Source of the DNA: an uncultured Dehalococcoidales bacterium
GTDB lineage: Bacteria; Chloroflexota; Dehalococcoidia; UBA1151; UBA1328
Direction of reading: 5' to 3'
Assembly (NCBI GenBank): GCA_905614375.1
Contig: CAJQSP010000030.1
Coordinates: forward strand, 9,430 to 73,429
Length of the DNA stretch: 64,000 bases
The position numbers and the translations under genes were made by a program. A model generated the notes under the pieces. The model saw nothing but the letters and a program-made list of their open reading frames with translations. It was not told the DNA's origin and made no database searches. Shown here piece after piece: positions 35,593 to 43,865 of the stretch (the stretch's first letter is position 1; each line of letters opens with the position of its first letter).

Positions 35593-36024
35593 ATGGAAGA
35601 ACCACTACGTACGGTGATCGCCGGCATGATGGGCGGAGCGCTAATGGGAATGATATTCGTCACTCATCTGGCGTTATTGCTCGTCTACAACCCACCTAAG
35701 GCTTTGGCGGAACGAGCGGTAGAGTCGAGCGTATCAAGCCTAATCACTTTGTCAGTGTTGGTCACATTCTTGAGTTGGAACTTTCTTGCCATCATGATGG
35801 CATTTGCAGCTCAGTCCACTCGATCGAGCGATAGTACACAAATTTCGATAGCCCCTTCTCCGGCATACCTCTTTGTTGTGTTATTTGTTGTTCTGTTCAT
35901 ATCGATTCCAGCATTCTTTTTTTTCCGAGATCGAAAACAACATCTACTTGCCGAAATATTAGTTTTCATCGGGATCTTCGGATTTTTAATCCCGAATTTC
36001 GTAGTAGTTATACAAAGTTCGTAG
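35593..36024 (+). CDS. Small four-helix membrane protein of unknown function
   Basis: This 143-residue protein begins on the base after the ispE stop and so is probably translated with it. It has about four hydrophobic segments, near residues 8-32, 48-74, 88-108 and 117-140. A charged stretch FFFFRDRKQHLL precedes the last helix. I do not recognise a family or any catalytic motif. Co-expression with an isoprenoid-pathway enzyme is the only functional hint. Confidence 0.7.
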   Translation: MEEPLRTVIAGMMGGALMGMIFVTHLALLLVYNPPKALAERAVESSVSSLITLSVLVTFLSWNFLAIMMAFAAQSTRSSDSTQISIAPSPAYLFVVLFVVLFISIPAFFFFRDRKQHLLAEILVFIGIFGFLIPNFVVVIQSS

Positions 36025-36142
36025 ATATAACCAGTTCTCGGTGCACTGTGCGTTCTGATAACGCTAAACTTGCCGGGCTTATTTGAGCGGTAGCGAACAA
36101 CTGAAGCTGCCATGCAATTGGTTAACAAAGGTTTACTACGAA

Positions 36143-36970
36143 ATGTCCATGCGATTCCACAATCGGTTCGACGGCCAAGTTGCTTTACTCACTGGTTCAG
36201 CAGCTACCAACAAAGATGAGTTGATGGGGTTTGGTGGAGCAACCGTTTGGCGATTCCTTGAAGAGGGCGGTAAAGGTGTTGTTATCACCGACGTTCAAGA
36301 CGAGATCGGTGAGAATTCGGCTCAGCAGCTCCGTGACGCCGGGCACGCGGCAATCTACTTACACCTCGATGTGACTGTGGAAGAAGAGTGGAAGACGGTA
36401 GTTGAGACCACTATGAAGCATTTCGGTCGACTCGATATTTTGGTAAATATCGCTGGAATTCTTGATCCAAAGTCGATTCTTGAAATCGAGCCTCATGTGT
36501 GGAAAAAGACGATGGAAATCAGCACGGTTGGAATCTTCTTAGGAACCAGAGCCGTTGCACCAGCGATGGAACAGTCAGGCGGTGGTTCGATTATCAACCT
36601 AGCTTCGATGGCTGCCAAGCAAGGTTCGGGTTCGTATGGATCGGCGTACTCGTTCTCCCGAGGCGGAATGCACAACTTCTCGATGTCGGCCGCTCTTCAG
36701 CTTTCCCAACTCGGTATTCGAGTCAACACGATCATGCCAGGTTGGGTCCACACGCCGTTTACCGACTATCTCTATACCGATGCCGAACAGAGCAAGTATC
36801 GGACAGACCGTGTTCCGCTACGACGTTGGGGCAAGCCAGACGATATAGCCGGTGGCATCTTGTTCCTCGCATCTGCAGATGCGTCCTACATGACTGGAGC
36901 CGAGCTTCTAATGGACGGTGGCGTAAGCGCAGGATCTGTGCGCCCGGCGAACCCGAAGGCTTCCGATTAA
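36143..36970 (+). CDS. Short-chain dehydrogenase/reductase with atypical motifs
   Basis: From ATG 36143 the protein has 275 residues; ATG 36149 is an alternative, and the longer frame to 36083 is unlikely. It is an SDR by NIAGILD, the catalytic Ser in NLASM and the C-terminal PGWVHTP and MDGG. Two features are odd. The cofactor loop is TGSAATNKDELMGFGGATVW, about seven residues longer than TGxxxGxG. The active-site Y-x-x-x-K reads Tyr169-SFS-Arg173, so Lys is replaced by Arg. It may still be an NAD(P) oxidoreductase with altered catalysis. It converges with the CehA-type gene. Confidence 0.82.
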   Translation: MSMRFHNRFDGQVALLTGSAATNKDELMGFGGATVWRFLEEGGKGVVITDVQDEIGENSAQQLRDAGHAAIYLHLDVTVEEEWKTVVETTMKHFGRLDILVNIAGILDPKSILEIEPHVWKKTMEISTVGIFLGTRAVAPAMEQSGGGSIINLASMAAKQGSGSYGSAYSFSRGGMHNFSMSAALQLSQLGIRVNTIMPGWVHTPFTDYLYTDAEQSKYRTDRVPLRRWGKPDDIAGGILFLASADASYMTGAELLMDGGVSAGSVRPANPKASD

Positions 36971-36979
36971 CACTTCGAA

Positions 36980-39451
36980 TCAGTGGGTGTGAGTCGTACC
37001 ATCAGCATGTGTGTGCGGCATTTTCTTTTCTACTGATTCGATAGCGTCGCTAAACACTTTTCGAATAGTTGCACTCCTTACTGCGTCGGCTCTAGTCGCA
37101 AGCGTGTCGAGCCACTCGACGCCCCCTTGCATGGTCGTAATTAGGTACTCGCCAAGAGCGGCGTCGAACACTTTAGTCGTCCCAGCCTTTACGTAGACGG
37201 CGGAAGTGTGTGCTGCGAAGTTGACCGGCCAAACATGCCACGCGACATGGTCACTGACTGCCCTGGCGACAATCCAACCGCTTCCGGATAGATCGAGTTT
37301 TTCGTCGATCGCCAGGATTTTGTTGCCTTCTTTTGAAACAGCTTGAGCAATGACTTTGCCGTTGAAAACGATCTCGAGCTTGTTGATTGGCATTGCGCAG
37401 GTTGCTGTGGCGGTCACCTGCACCGAACCGCCTGATTCTGGGAGATTTAGTTCGTCGCCCGGTCGAAGTCCTTCGACGGTGAAATCCATGAGAGGACCAC
37501 TGGTCGTGTAAGTTCGTCCCGCTCGAATTGCGTCGCTCCACGAGTCATGCGACAACTCCCGGTCGCCAATGTATGCGTATGTACGAACGCCACCGACGGG
37601 CATTCCCGCTGACATTTTGTCGGTTCCGCCTACAGCAGGCACGCGATAGCCACAACTCATCAGTCTGTACCACTCGTGAACGGCAAATGTATCCATACTC
37701 GAGACGTGGAAATCTCTAATTTCGAGACCGTCGACTTTGCCAAGAACGACCTCTGCGATTACTTCTGAGTGAGGGAATGGGAAGTGAGGCACGATGACGA
37801 GTCCTCCTTTTTCGTGCGCTTCGTCGGCCCATTCGCTCATCGCTCGTACGGTCGGGTCACCGATATACCCCTCGGTAGGGCCGCTGGTCGACATCGGGAA
37901 GATAGGTGAACCGGTCGCTCCCATAAGACTGATGTGACCCATGAAATGCTGCCGGTTCTCGCTGCCGACCCACACGATTGTTTCTTCCGAAGATGAGCCC
38001 GAGACTTTTCCGGTGAGATCACCTACGTTTGTGTACAGATCACCCCATTGAGCGGAGAGTAGGTTGATGACATTGATGTCTTCCGCTGCTGCTTCAAGGT
38101 GCGCGGTTTCAGGGGTGAGAAAGTGAGTGTGGGTATCGGCCGTAATCCAACCCGATTTACGGAGATTCGAATTTCGATCTATCGAGATCTCAAGCTCTCT
38201 TTGGCCCGACGTGATGTTTATTTTCCGACGAATAGGCTCGAATTCGAATCCTTTCGAGATTTCGACATAAACGTCTCCAACTGGCAGCTCGCCTTGGAAT
38301 GTGCCGTCGATATAGGCGTAAGGGGTGTCACCAAGGAGCAGATCGGCACCATAATCTTCAAACCAGTTGTCGTTCACCTCGTGGGTGTGACCGTAAGGCG
38401 GGAAATAACGACCATCGGGTGAGCGAAAATGAACGCGAGCAGCTGTTGGTTTTCCCGTGCTTGAATCGATAATTTTCCCGTGCACCCAGGTTCGTTCAGA
38501 AGTTAAGACTCTTGCGCTAGCTTCGCCGTTTTCACTGATTGCCTCGCCTTCGTTGAGAAGCTGACGAACATCGATCTCGCTGCCGTCGACCGTCAGTGTG
38601 GCGTCAACGGATGCTGTGAGGTCTACTGATGCAACAGTCGTCGGCGAATCATCGAACTCTCCCCAGCCTCGTACCGGGCTAGCGAGCCACGCTTCGCTGT
38701 CGAAGTTTTGGATATCCTGCTGGCGCGCTATTACACCGAGATCGACTAACAGCTCGATGTCATCCACAGATTTACCTTTTGAGTCGATCTGCAGAGTTTC
38801 GAGGGGCTCATGCCGCAGTGGATTTTCCTTACCGCGAAACATCGTTATTCCACCGATGGCGAACGCAGCCGCACCGGTCGACTCGATGCGTAACGAAGCG
38901 ATTCTTTTCGTAGTGTCAGGAAGTTCCAATGCGTAGATCGTCCACGAGCTTGGTGGGTTCGATCTCCCTGCCTTATCGGCACTGGCGGGTGTGCGACCTG
39001 AAATTGGAGGATCGCCGACCATCACGCCGGTTTGCCATCGACCCCACGCGTTGTCGGGGTAGGGTTCTCGTTTTGGAAGGCTATTTATTGCCTGATGCTG
39101 GCGAGATGAAAATCCGCTTTGCATCCGAGTTTGAATCTGATTAATTTCAAATCGTCGCCGAATCGACTGACGATGTTCAGTTCCGTCCTTGTAAACGACC
39201 ACGTAATCGGCGATATGCTCCCCCCGGGCGGTGACCACGGGGTTTAAGTAGTCAGAAGATTGACCAGCAACGGTGGTCGATGCGTTTTCGTCGCAAAAAT
39301 GGGCAAATGTCAGATGAGACCCCGAAGACTCAACTTGGATTACAACCGATGTTCTGCCATCGAGAACTACCAATCGATTTTCAACAGAACAGGATCCGGC
39401 AATTTCGAATGGAACACCCCAAAAAGTCTGCTTGCCCACCGGCAGTGTCAA
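36980..39451 (-). CDS. CehA/McbA-type PHP metallohydrolase, N-terminus possibly frameshifted
   Basis: The 823-residue frame has an N-terminal beta-rich region (1-400) and a PHP-type metal site beginning GWITADTHTHFLTPET near residue 435; RDFHVSSMD and GGTDKM follow. CehA and McbA of this family hydrolyse carbaryl esters; the native substrate here is unknown. The protein ends in a His-rich tail, PHTHADGTTHTH. It begins at TTG 39451 with LPVGKQTFWGVPF, but the frame just upstream on another register (from ATG 39545 or 39578) reads SPISLSANLNSSTDDSRY, a natural-looking N-terminus. Removing one T from a four-T run near 39455 joins the two. Either this is a recent frameshift or a sequencing error. 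Confidence 0.82.
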   Translation of the reverse strand: MTLPVGKQTFWGVPFEIAGSCSVENRLVVLDGRTSVVIQVESSGSHLTFAHFCDENASTTVAGQSSDYLNPVVTARGEHIADYVVVYKDGTEHRQSIRRRFEINQIQTRMQSGFSSRQHQAINSLPKREPYPDNAWGRWQTGVMVGDPPISGRTPASADKAGRSNPPSSWTIYALELPDTTKRIASLRIESTGAAAFAIGGITMFRGKENPLRHEPLETLQIDSKGKSVDDIELLVDLGVIARQQDIQNFDSEAWLASPVRGWGEFDDSPTTVASVDLTASVDATLTVDGSEIDVRQLLNEGEAISENGEASARVLTSERTWVHGKIIDSSTGKPTAARVHFRSPDGRYFPPYGHTHEVNDNWFEDYGADLLLGDTPYAYIDGTFQGELPVGDVYVEISKGFEFEPIRRKINITSGQRELEISIDRNSNLRKSGWITADTHTHFLTPETAHLEAAAEDINVINLLSAQWGDLYTNVGDLTGKVSGSSSEETIVWVGSENRQHFMGHISLMGATGSPIFPMSTSGPTEGYIGDPTVRAMSEWADEAHEKGGLVIVPHFPFPHSEVIAEVVLGKVDGLEIRDFHVSSMDTFAVHEWYRLMSCGYRVPAVGGTDKMSAGMPVGGVRTYAYIGDRELSHDSWSDAIRAGRTYTTSGPLMDFTVEGLRPGDELNLPESGGSVQVTATATCAMPINKLEIVFNGKVIAQAVSKEGNKILAIDEKLDLSGSGWIVARAVSDHVAWHVWPVNFAAHTSAVYVKAGTTKVFDAALGEYLITTMQGGVEWLDTLATRADAVRSATIRKVFSDAIESVEKKMPHTHADGTTHTH

Positions 39452-39614
39452 AATCGATGCTGCCGTTTTTTTCTCCCCAGTATCTCGAGTCGTCAGTTGA
39501 GCTGTTCAGATTGGCAGAAAGAGAAATAGGAGAAAATTTCGGCATTGAGTTGATCCGGTTTGACGTTTGAATATCCAATTACGACGCATGATGCGCCACC
39601 CGGTTAAAGCAAAC

Positions 39615-39638
39615 AAGCCCCGGATCGCTCCGAGGCTT
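39615..39638. terminator. Probable bidirectional terminator downstream of the peroxiredoxin gene
   Basis: AAGCCCCGGA and TCCGAGGCTT pair over ten positions with one mismatch around a TCGC loop. T-rich runs follow on both strands (CTTTT on plus; GTTTGCTTT on minus). It suits the end of the minus-strand peroxiredoxin transcript that stops at 39655. Confidence 0.65.
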
Positions 39639-39654
39639 CTTTTGATATCAAGTG

Positions 39655-40128
39655 CTAGCTCGCAGATTCGACGGCTGACTTCACCTGATCAAACGGTGGT
39701 AGGTCAGATGGCACATCTGAAAGCCATTTCCATGCAATGTTTCCGTCGGTCCCAACAACAAATACTGATCGTCGGGCCGCGGTGTACCCACTCATGCCAG
39801 CGAAATCAGGAAACACTACGTCGTAATCAGCGATAGCAGTTTGTTTGTAATCACTGAGAACCGGGAATGGCAGATTGTTCTGGTCTCGGAATGCACCGTT
39901 TGCAAATCGACCGTCAACCGAAACGCCTAGAATTTCAGCATCTAGTGCCGAGAAATCAGCTAGAGAGTCACGGAATGTGCAAAGTTCTTCAGCACAAACA
40001 CCGGTGAATGCAGCTGGGAAGAAAGCTATTACAGCCTTCTTACCTGAGAGATTATTTGAGTTGTACTCGTTTCCGTCGGTATCCAACAATACAAATGCTG
40101 GCGCCTTCGATCCTACTTCAGCGGACAT
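39655..40128 (-). CDS. Peroxiredoxin (AhpC/TSA family, BCP/AhpE-like)
   Basis: This 157-residue thioredoxin-fold peroxidase has the peroxidatic Cys in PAAFTGVCAEELC (P-x3-T-x2-C) and a second Cys five residues on, a position used as resolving Cys in some BCP proteins. RRSVFVVGTDGNIAWKW contains the conserved Arg. It reduces hydrogen peroxide and organic hydroperoxides in the cytosol, useful beside flavin oxidases such as the sarcosine oxidase. Cys, not Sec, is encoded at the active site. ATG 40128 has AGGAG upstream. Confidence 0.92.
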   Translation of the reverse strand: MSAEVGSKAPAFVLLDTDGNEYNSNNLSGKKAVIAFFPAAFTGVCAEELCTFRDSLADFSALDAEILGVSVDGRFANGAFRDQNNLPFPVLSDYKQTAIADYDVVFPDFAGMSGYTAARRSVFVVGTDGNIAWKWLSDVPSDLPPFDQVKSAVESAS

Positions 40129-40197
40129 ATAAAACTCCTAGTTAAGCGTAAAAACATAAATCATTGGGTATCGATGACGATTATGCCATTGGTTTGC

Positions 40198-41163
40198 TTA
40201 GATGGACATAGCTACCTTGATGACTCCGTCTTGACGCAGACGATACATCTCAAAAGCATCTTGCGCATTTTCAAACGTGGTGTCGTGCGTCTTTAAAACA
40301 CCAGGATCGATCCAGCCACGTTCTTTCAACGCCACGATGTCCCTGATTTCCTGAATGGGCTCGTGGGTGGCCGCTATGACAGTGGCATTCATCTGAATGT
40401 TTTTGCCCATCCATTTTCGGTGGTCAAATGAAACCGTCGTAGGGTCGACGAGACTGAACGAGATGATCTGACCTTCGTCTTTGACTAGATCGATCGCGAT
40501 TCCCAAACCTTCGGGATTACCGCTAGCGTCTACTACAACGTCGTACATATCGCCTCCGGTAATTTCAGTCGAAGCTTCAATGGTGTCTTCGTTCGAGGCG
40601 TTGATCGTATGCGTTGCACCAAGTTCAGACGATTTTCGACAGCGATACTCTTCGAGGTCGATTCCAACGATCTGTTGTGCGCCTTGGCGCTCGGCAATCA
40701 TTGTGAACGTGAGACCAATACCCCCCTGACCGATCACAGCGATTTTGTTTCCCATAGGATTGCCCCAACGTCGAGCAGAGAAAAGCGCTGTTCCAGAGTG
40801 CTGACACATCACCCACTCGGAAAGATCACCCCATTCAGGAAGCTTGATCAATCGGTCGGCGGTTTGAACGACTTGCTCCTGCATTCCGGCTACGTCACGA
40901 GGAATAACGATCACCCGTTGGCCCTCTTTGTAATCAGGATCACGACTGTCTACCACGACTCCAGCGCACTCGTGCATCGGTGCTCCGGGTGCAAATGGAT
41001 AATCCTCTTCGGGAAGATCAGCGTCGTATTCGAGGTAAATATCACTTCCGCAAATCGAAAGAGATTCCAGTTTTACTTGAACTTCGCCATTTTCGAGCGG
41101 ACTCGGTTCGGGAACGTCGATGAATTCGATTTTGCGACGGGCTACTACTCTGGCTGCTTTCAA
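40198..41163 (-). CDS. Medium-chain alcohol dehydrogenase, structural zinc lobe lost
   Basis: The 321-residue MDR protein has the catalytic zinc ligands Cys in LSICGSDIY and His/Glu in APMHECAG. The NAD motif is IAVIGQGGIGLTFTMIA, with an Asp after the second strand (VGIDLEEYR) that suggests NAD. The four-Cys structural zinc lobe seen in the copy at 24.8 kb is absent; PRDVAGMQEQVV stands there. It probably oxidises a polyol or sugar acid. It is divergent from the tandem enolase paralogues, which suggests a shared pathway and control. Confidence 0.84.
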   Translation of the reverse strand: MKAARVVARRKIEFIDVPEPSPLENGEVQVKLESLSICGSDIYLEYDADLPEEDYPFAPGAPMHECAGVVVDSRDPDYKEGQRVIVIPRDVAGMQEQVVQTADRLIKLPEWGDLSEWVMCQHSGTALFSARRWGNPMGNKIAVIGQGGIGLTFTMIAERQGAQQIVGIDLEEYRCRKSSELGATHTINASNEDTIEASTEITGGDMYDVVVDASGNPEGLGIAIDLVKDEGQIISFSLVDPTTVSFDHRKWMGKNIQMNATVIAATHEPIQEIRDIVALKERGWIDPGVLKTHDTTFENAQDAFEMYRLRQDGVIKVAMSI

Positions 41164-41298
41164 TTCATTCCTCTTGTGTTGTGCTATTCATTGGCTTCAG
41201 TATTTTAATTATCTGGAGAATTCTAACCCTGTTCGGCGTATACTCGGCGACCGCTGCAGTCCGAATTGTGATCAGGAAACTTATAGGAACGTTTTAGT

Positions 41299-42561
41299 TT
41301 GAAAATCTCACATATTGAAACCGTTCGAGTAAGCGATCCAGCCGCTGTCATTTGGGTTCGAGTACACACCGATACCGGTTTGATTGGACTTGGCGAAACT
41401 TGGTACGCAGCGAAGACTGTTGAATCGGCTGTGCATGATCACTTCGCTCCGTTAATCGTAGGTCGTGATCCGTTCGCCATCGAACGACACTGGTTGAATA
41501 TGTTTCGGCTTTCAGACCATGCCGGATACGGCGGCGCCGAACTTCGAGCAATCTCTGCAATCGATATGGCTTTGTGGGATATAAAAGGACAGTCCGCCGG
41601 GGTACCTGTCTACGAACTTTTAGGTGGAGCTGTTCGGAAGAAAATTCGTGTTTATGCAACAGGAGGTCCTTTCGTCGGAGCTGGGGAACTGGCGAAAGAG
41701 TTGATCGACGACGGAATTATCGCCATGAAGATGGGGTCGACAATTCCAGTGGCAACTCCAACGGAAGGGCAGTACCTCGCACCGAAAGACCTAGATCATG
41801 TTTTACAGCCGTTTCGGGATGTCCGTGATGCGGTTGGTGATGGAATAAAAATCGCCAACGATGGTCACGGTAAGTGGGCACTTCCAGTCGCTATACAAAT
41901 CGCAAAAGAAATGGAACCACTCGACATCATGTGGCAAGAAGACTTAATGCCGCTGCTAAACCCCGATGCACTTCGGCAGCTTCAGGACGCTACCACCACT
42001 CCCGTGTGTATTTCCGAGCGATTATTGACTCGGTGGCAGCTTCGAGAGTTCATCGAAAACGGCGCTGCGCAGATCGTAATGCCAGACCTCATATGGACCG
42101 GTGGGATTAGCGAAACACATCGGATTGCGGTTATGGCGTCGGCACACCAGGTTCCAGTCGCTCCTCATGATGCGACCGGGCCTGTAAATATCTTCGCCTG
42201 CGCTCATATCTGTATGAACTCCCCGAACGCCATGCTTATGGAACACGTACGCCCGTATTTGTACGGCTGGTATGGAGAATTCGTCGATCCGTTGCCTCCT
42301 ATCGGGGACGGTTGGCTCCATGCGCCACAAAATCCCGGTATCGGTACAAGACTTCGATCCGAAGTGTTCGAACGCCCTGATGTACGACTTCGAGTCAGCG
42401 ACGAATCGGTAATGATCGCCGGTATGAACGACGAAGGTTGGGAAGGCGGGCCTGTCTTTCCTGAAAAGATGTGGGCAGAGATGGAAGAAATTACCGACTT
42501 CCGGTCGCAAGGAATACCGATATATGAACGACAAATTCTTGGCAAAAGAGGTGAACAATGA
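41299..42561 (+). CDS. Enolase-superfamily enzyme, paralogue 4 (tandem pair, first)
   Basis: TTG 41299 follows AGGAAC and gives 420 residues starting MKISHIETVRV. The capping-domain border reads ALWDIKGQSAGVPVYELLGG. Catalytic features: Lys in AMKMGS, metal ligands Asp in IANDGHGKW, Glu in MWQEDLM and Glu in ISERLLT, with His in APHDATGP. The AND-x-H-x-[KR]W signature is shared with paralogues 5 and 6 and sets these three apart from the others in the window. The last bases overlap the next gene's ATG (ATGA), so the pair is co-translated. Substrate unknown. Confidence 0.86.
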   Translation: MKISHIETVRVSDPAAVIWVRVHTDTGLIGLGETWYAAKTVESAVHDHFAPLIVGRDPFAIERHWLNMFRLSDHAGYGGAELRAISAIDMALWDIKGQSAGVPVYELLGGAVRKKIRVYATGGPFVGAGELAKELIDDGIIAMKMGSTIPVATPTEGQYLAPKDLDHVLQPFRDVRDAVGDGIKIANDGHGKWALPVAIQIAKEMEPLDIMWQEDLMPLLNPDALRQLQDATTTPVCISERLLTRWQLREFIENGAAQIVMPDLIWTGGISETHRIAVMASAHQVPVAPHDATGPVNIFACAHICMNSPNAMLMEHVRPYLYGWYGEFVDPLPPIGDGWLHAPQNPGIGTRLRSEVFERPDVRLRVSDESVMIAGMNDEGWEGGPVFPEKMWAEMEEITDFRSQGIPIYERQILGKRGEQ

Positions 42562-43817
42562 TCATCTCAAAAATTGAAACTATCAGATTTGGACAATTTC
42601 CTGATCTGATCTTCGTTCAAATTCACACCAATACAGGTCTGATTGGACTCGGTGAGACTTGGTACGGGGCTTCAACAGTTGAGTCGGCAATTCACGATCA
42701 CTTTGGACCTCTGTTGATAGGTCGCGATCCCGCCGAGATAGAACGCCATTGGGATACGATGTTCCGACTTTCGGACCATGCCGGATACGGCGGTGCTGAA
42801 ATGCGGGCTATATCTGCTGTCGACATCGCTCTTTGGGATATTAAGGGACAAGCATTGCAAATGCCTATCTTCGAGATTCTCGGAGGTGGCACAAGACATC
42901 GAATCAAGGTTTACAACACGCTCGGTGTGTATGGCGACATCAATGAAAGTTATGACGTGTGGACCGACCCTGTCGGGGTTGCACAGCGGCTTCTCGATCA
43001 AGGAATAACTGGCATGAAAATGTCGCCAACTGACTTCATCGCTCGCGAATCCGATGGACAACTTCTGTTTAACGACGACCTCGAGTGGGCGTTGCGTCCT
43101 TTGCGGGAAATTCGAGACAAGCTCGGGATGGAAATAGAGGTCGCCAACGATGCCCACGCAAAGTGGAACCTTCCGAATGCTCTGAAAATCGTGCGAGAAA
43201 TGGAACCACTTCGGCCGATGTGGCATGAAGAGTTGATCTCGCCGCTAAACGAACAAGCACACGTGCGTCTTCAAGCCGCAACGACGACTCCGATCGCAGC
43301 TGCAGAACGACTGATGACTCGTTATCAACATCGTCGATTCATAGAGTCAGCGGCAGCAAGGATCAGCATGCCTGACCTAACTTGGACCGGTGGAATCTCG
43401 GAAGTGAAGAAGATCGCTACTCTTGCTTCGGTTCATCAGATGCCGATCGCACCTCACGACTGTGTCGGCCCGGTGAATATGCTCGCCTGTGCTCATATCG
43501 CAATGGCGACTCCAAACGTGATGATTATGGAGTACAACCGTGCGATGCATCTCGGCTGGTATCGAGATTTCATCGAACCAGATTTCGTTATCGAAGATGG
43601 ATACCTTATGGCTCCAATCGAACCGGGTCTAGGTACGCATCTGAAGAAGTCGGTCAAAGAACGACCGGACGTAACAATTCGAACGAGCAACGAAAAACAG
43701 GAACCGTGGTTGATGTCGCCGAAACGATACACATATCCGCCTCCTGAGCTACAAAAAGAGTTCGTTAACAGCTCGGAACGCCGCAGGGCTGGTTCCGAAG
43801 CGGTTTACTACGACTAA
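42558..43817 (+). CDS. Enolase-superfamily enzyme, paralogue 5 (tandem pair, second)
   Basis: This 419-residue protein is clearly homologous to paralogue 4 along its length, e.g. FRLSDHAGYGGAEMRAISA in both. Metal ligands are Asp in VANDAHAKW, Glu in MWHEELI and Glu in AAERLMT, and the His is in APHDCVGP. Differences in the residues around the active site and in the 20s loop suggest a different substrate after tandem duplication, or a heteromeric enzyme. A ketopantoate-reductase-like gene follows 48 bases on. Confidence 0.86.
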   Translation: MIISKIETIRFGQFPDLIFVQIHTNTGLIGLGETWYGASTVESAIHDHFGPLLIGRDPAEIERHWDTMFRLSDHAGYGGAEMRAISAVDIALWDIKGQALQMPIFEILGGGTRHRIKVYNTLGVYGDINESYDVWTDPVGVAQRLLDQGITGMKMSPTDFIARESDGQLLFNDDLEWALRPLREIRDKLGMEIEVANDAHAKWNLPNALKIVREMEPLRPMWHEELISPLNEQAHVRLQAATTTPIAAAERLMTRYQHRRFIESAAARISMPDLTWTGGISEVKKIATLASVHQMPIAPHDCVGPVNMLACAHIAMATPNVMIMEYNRAMHLGWYRDFIEPDFVIEDGYLMAPIEPGLGTHLKKSVKERPDVTIRTSNEKQEPWLMSPKRYTYPPPELQKEFVNSSERRRAGSEAVYYD

Positions 43818-43865
43818 CATCGCCCGAATATTCACCGATCCTTCTGAATTACGAAACTAAAGACA

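Noticed and set aside
36499..37044. 181-codon plus-strand ORF overlapping the atypical SDR
   Set aside because: Composition is that of an off-frame reading, with no domain.
42022..43226. Long minus-strand ORFs (178 and 184 codons) opposite the tandem enolases
   Set aside because: Shadows of coding frames with consistent enolase motifs; they appear at matching places because the two genes are homologous.
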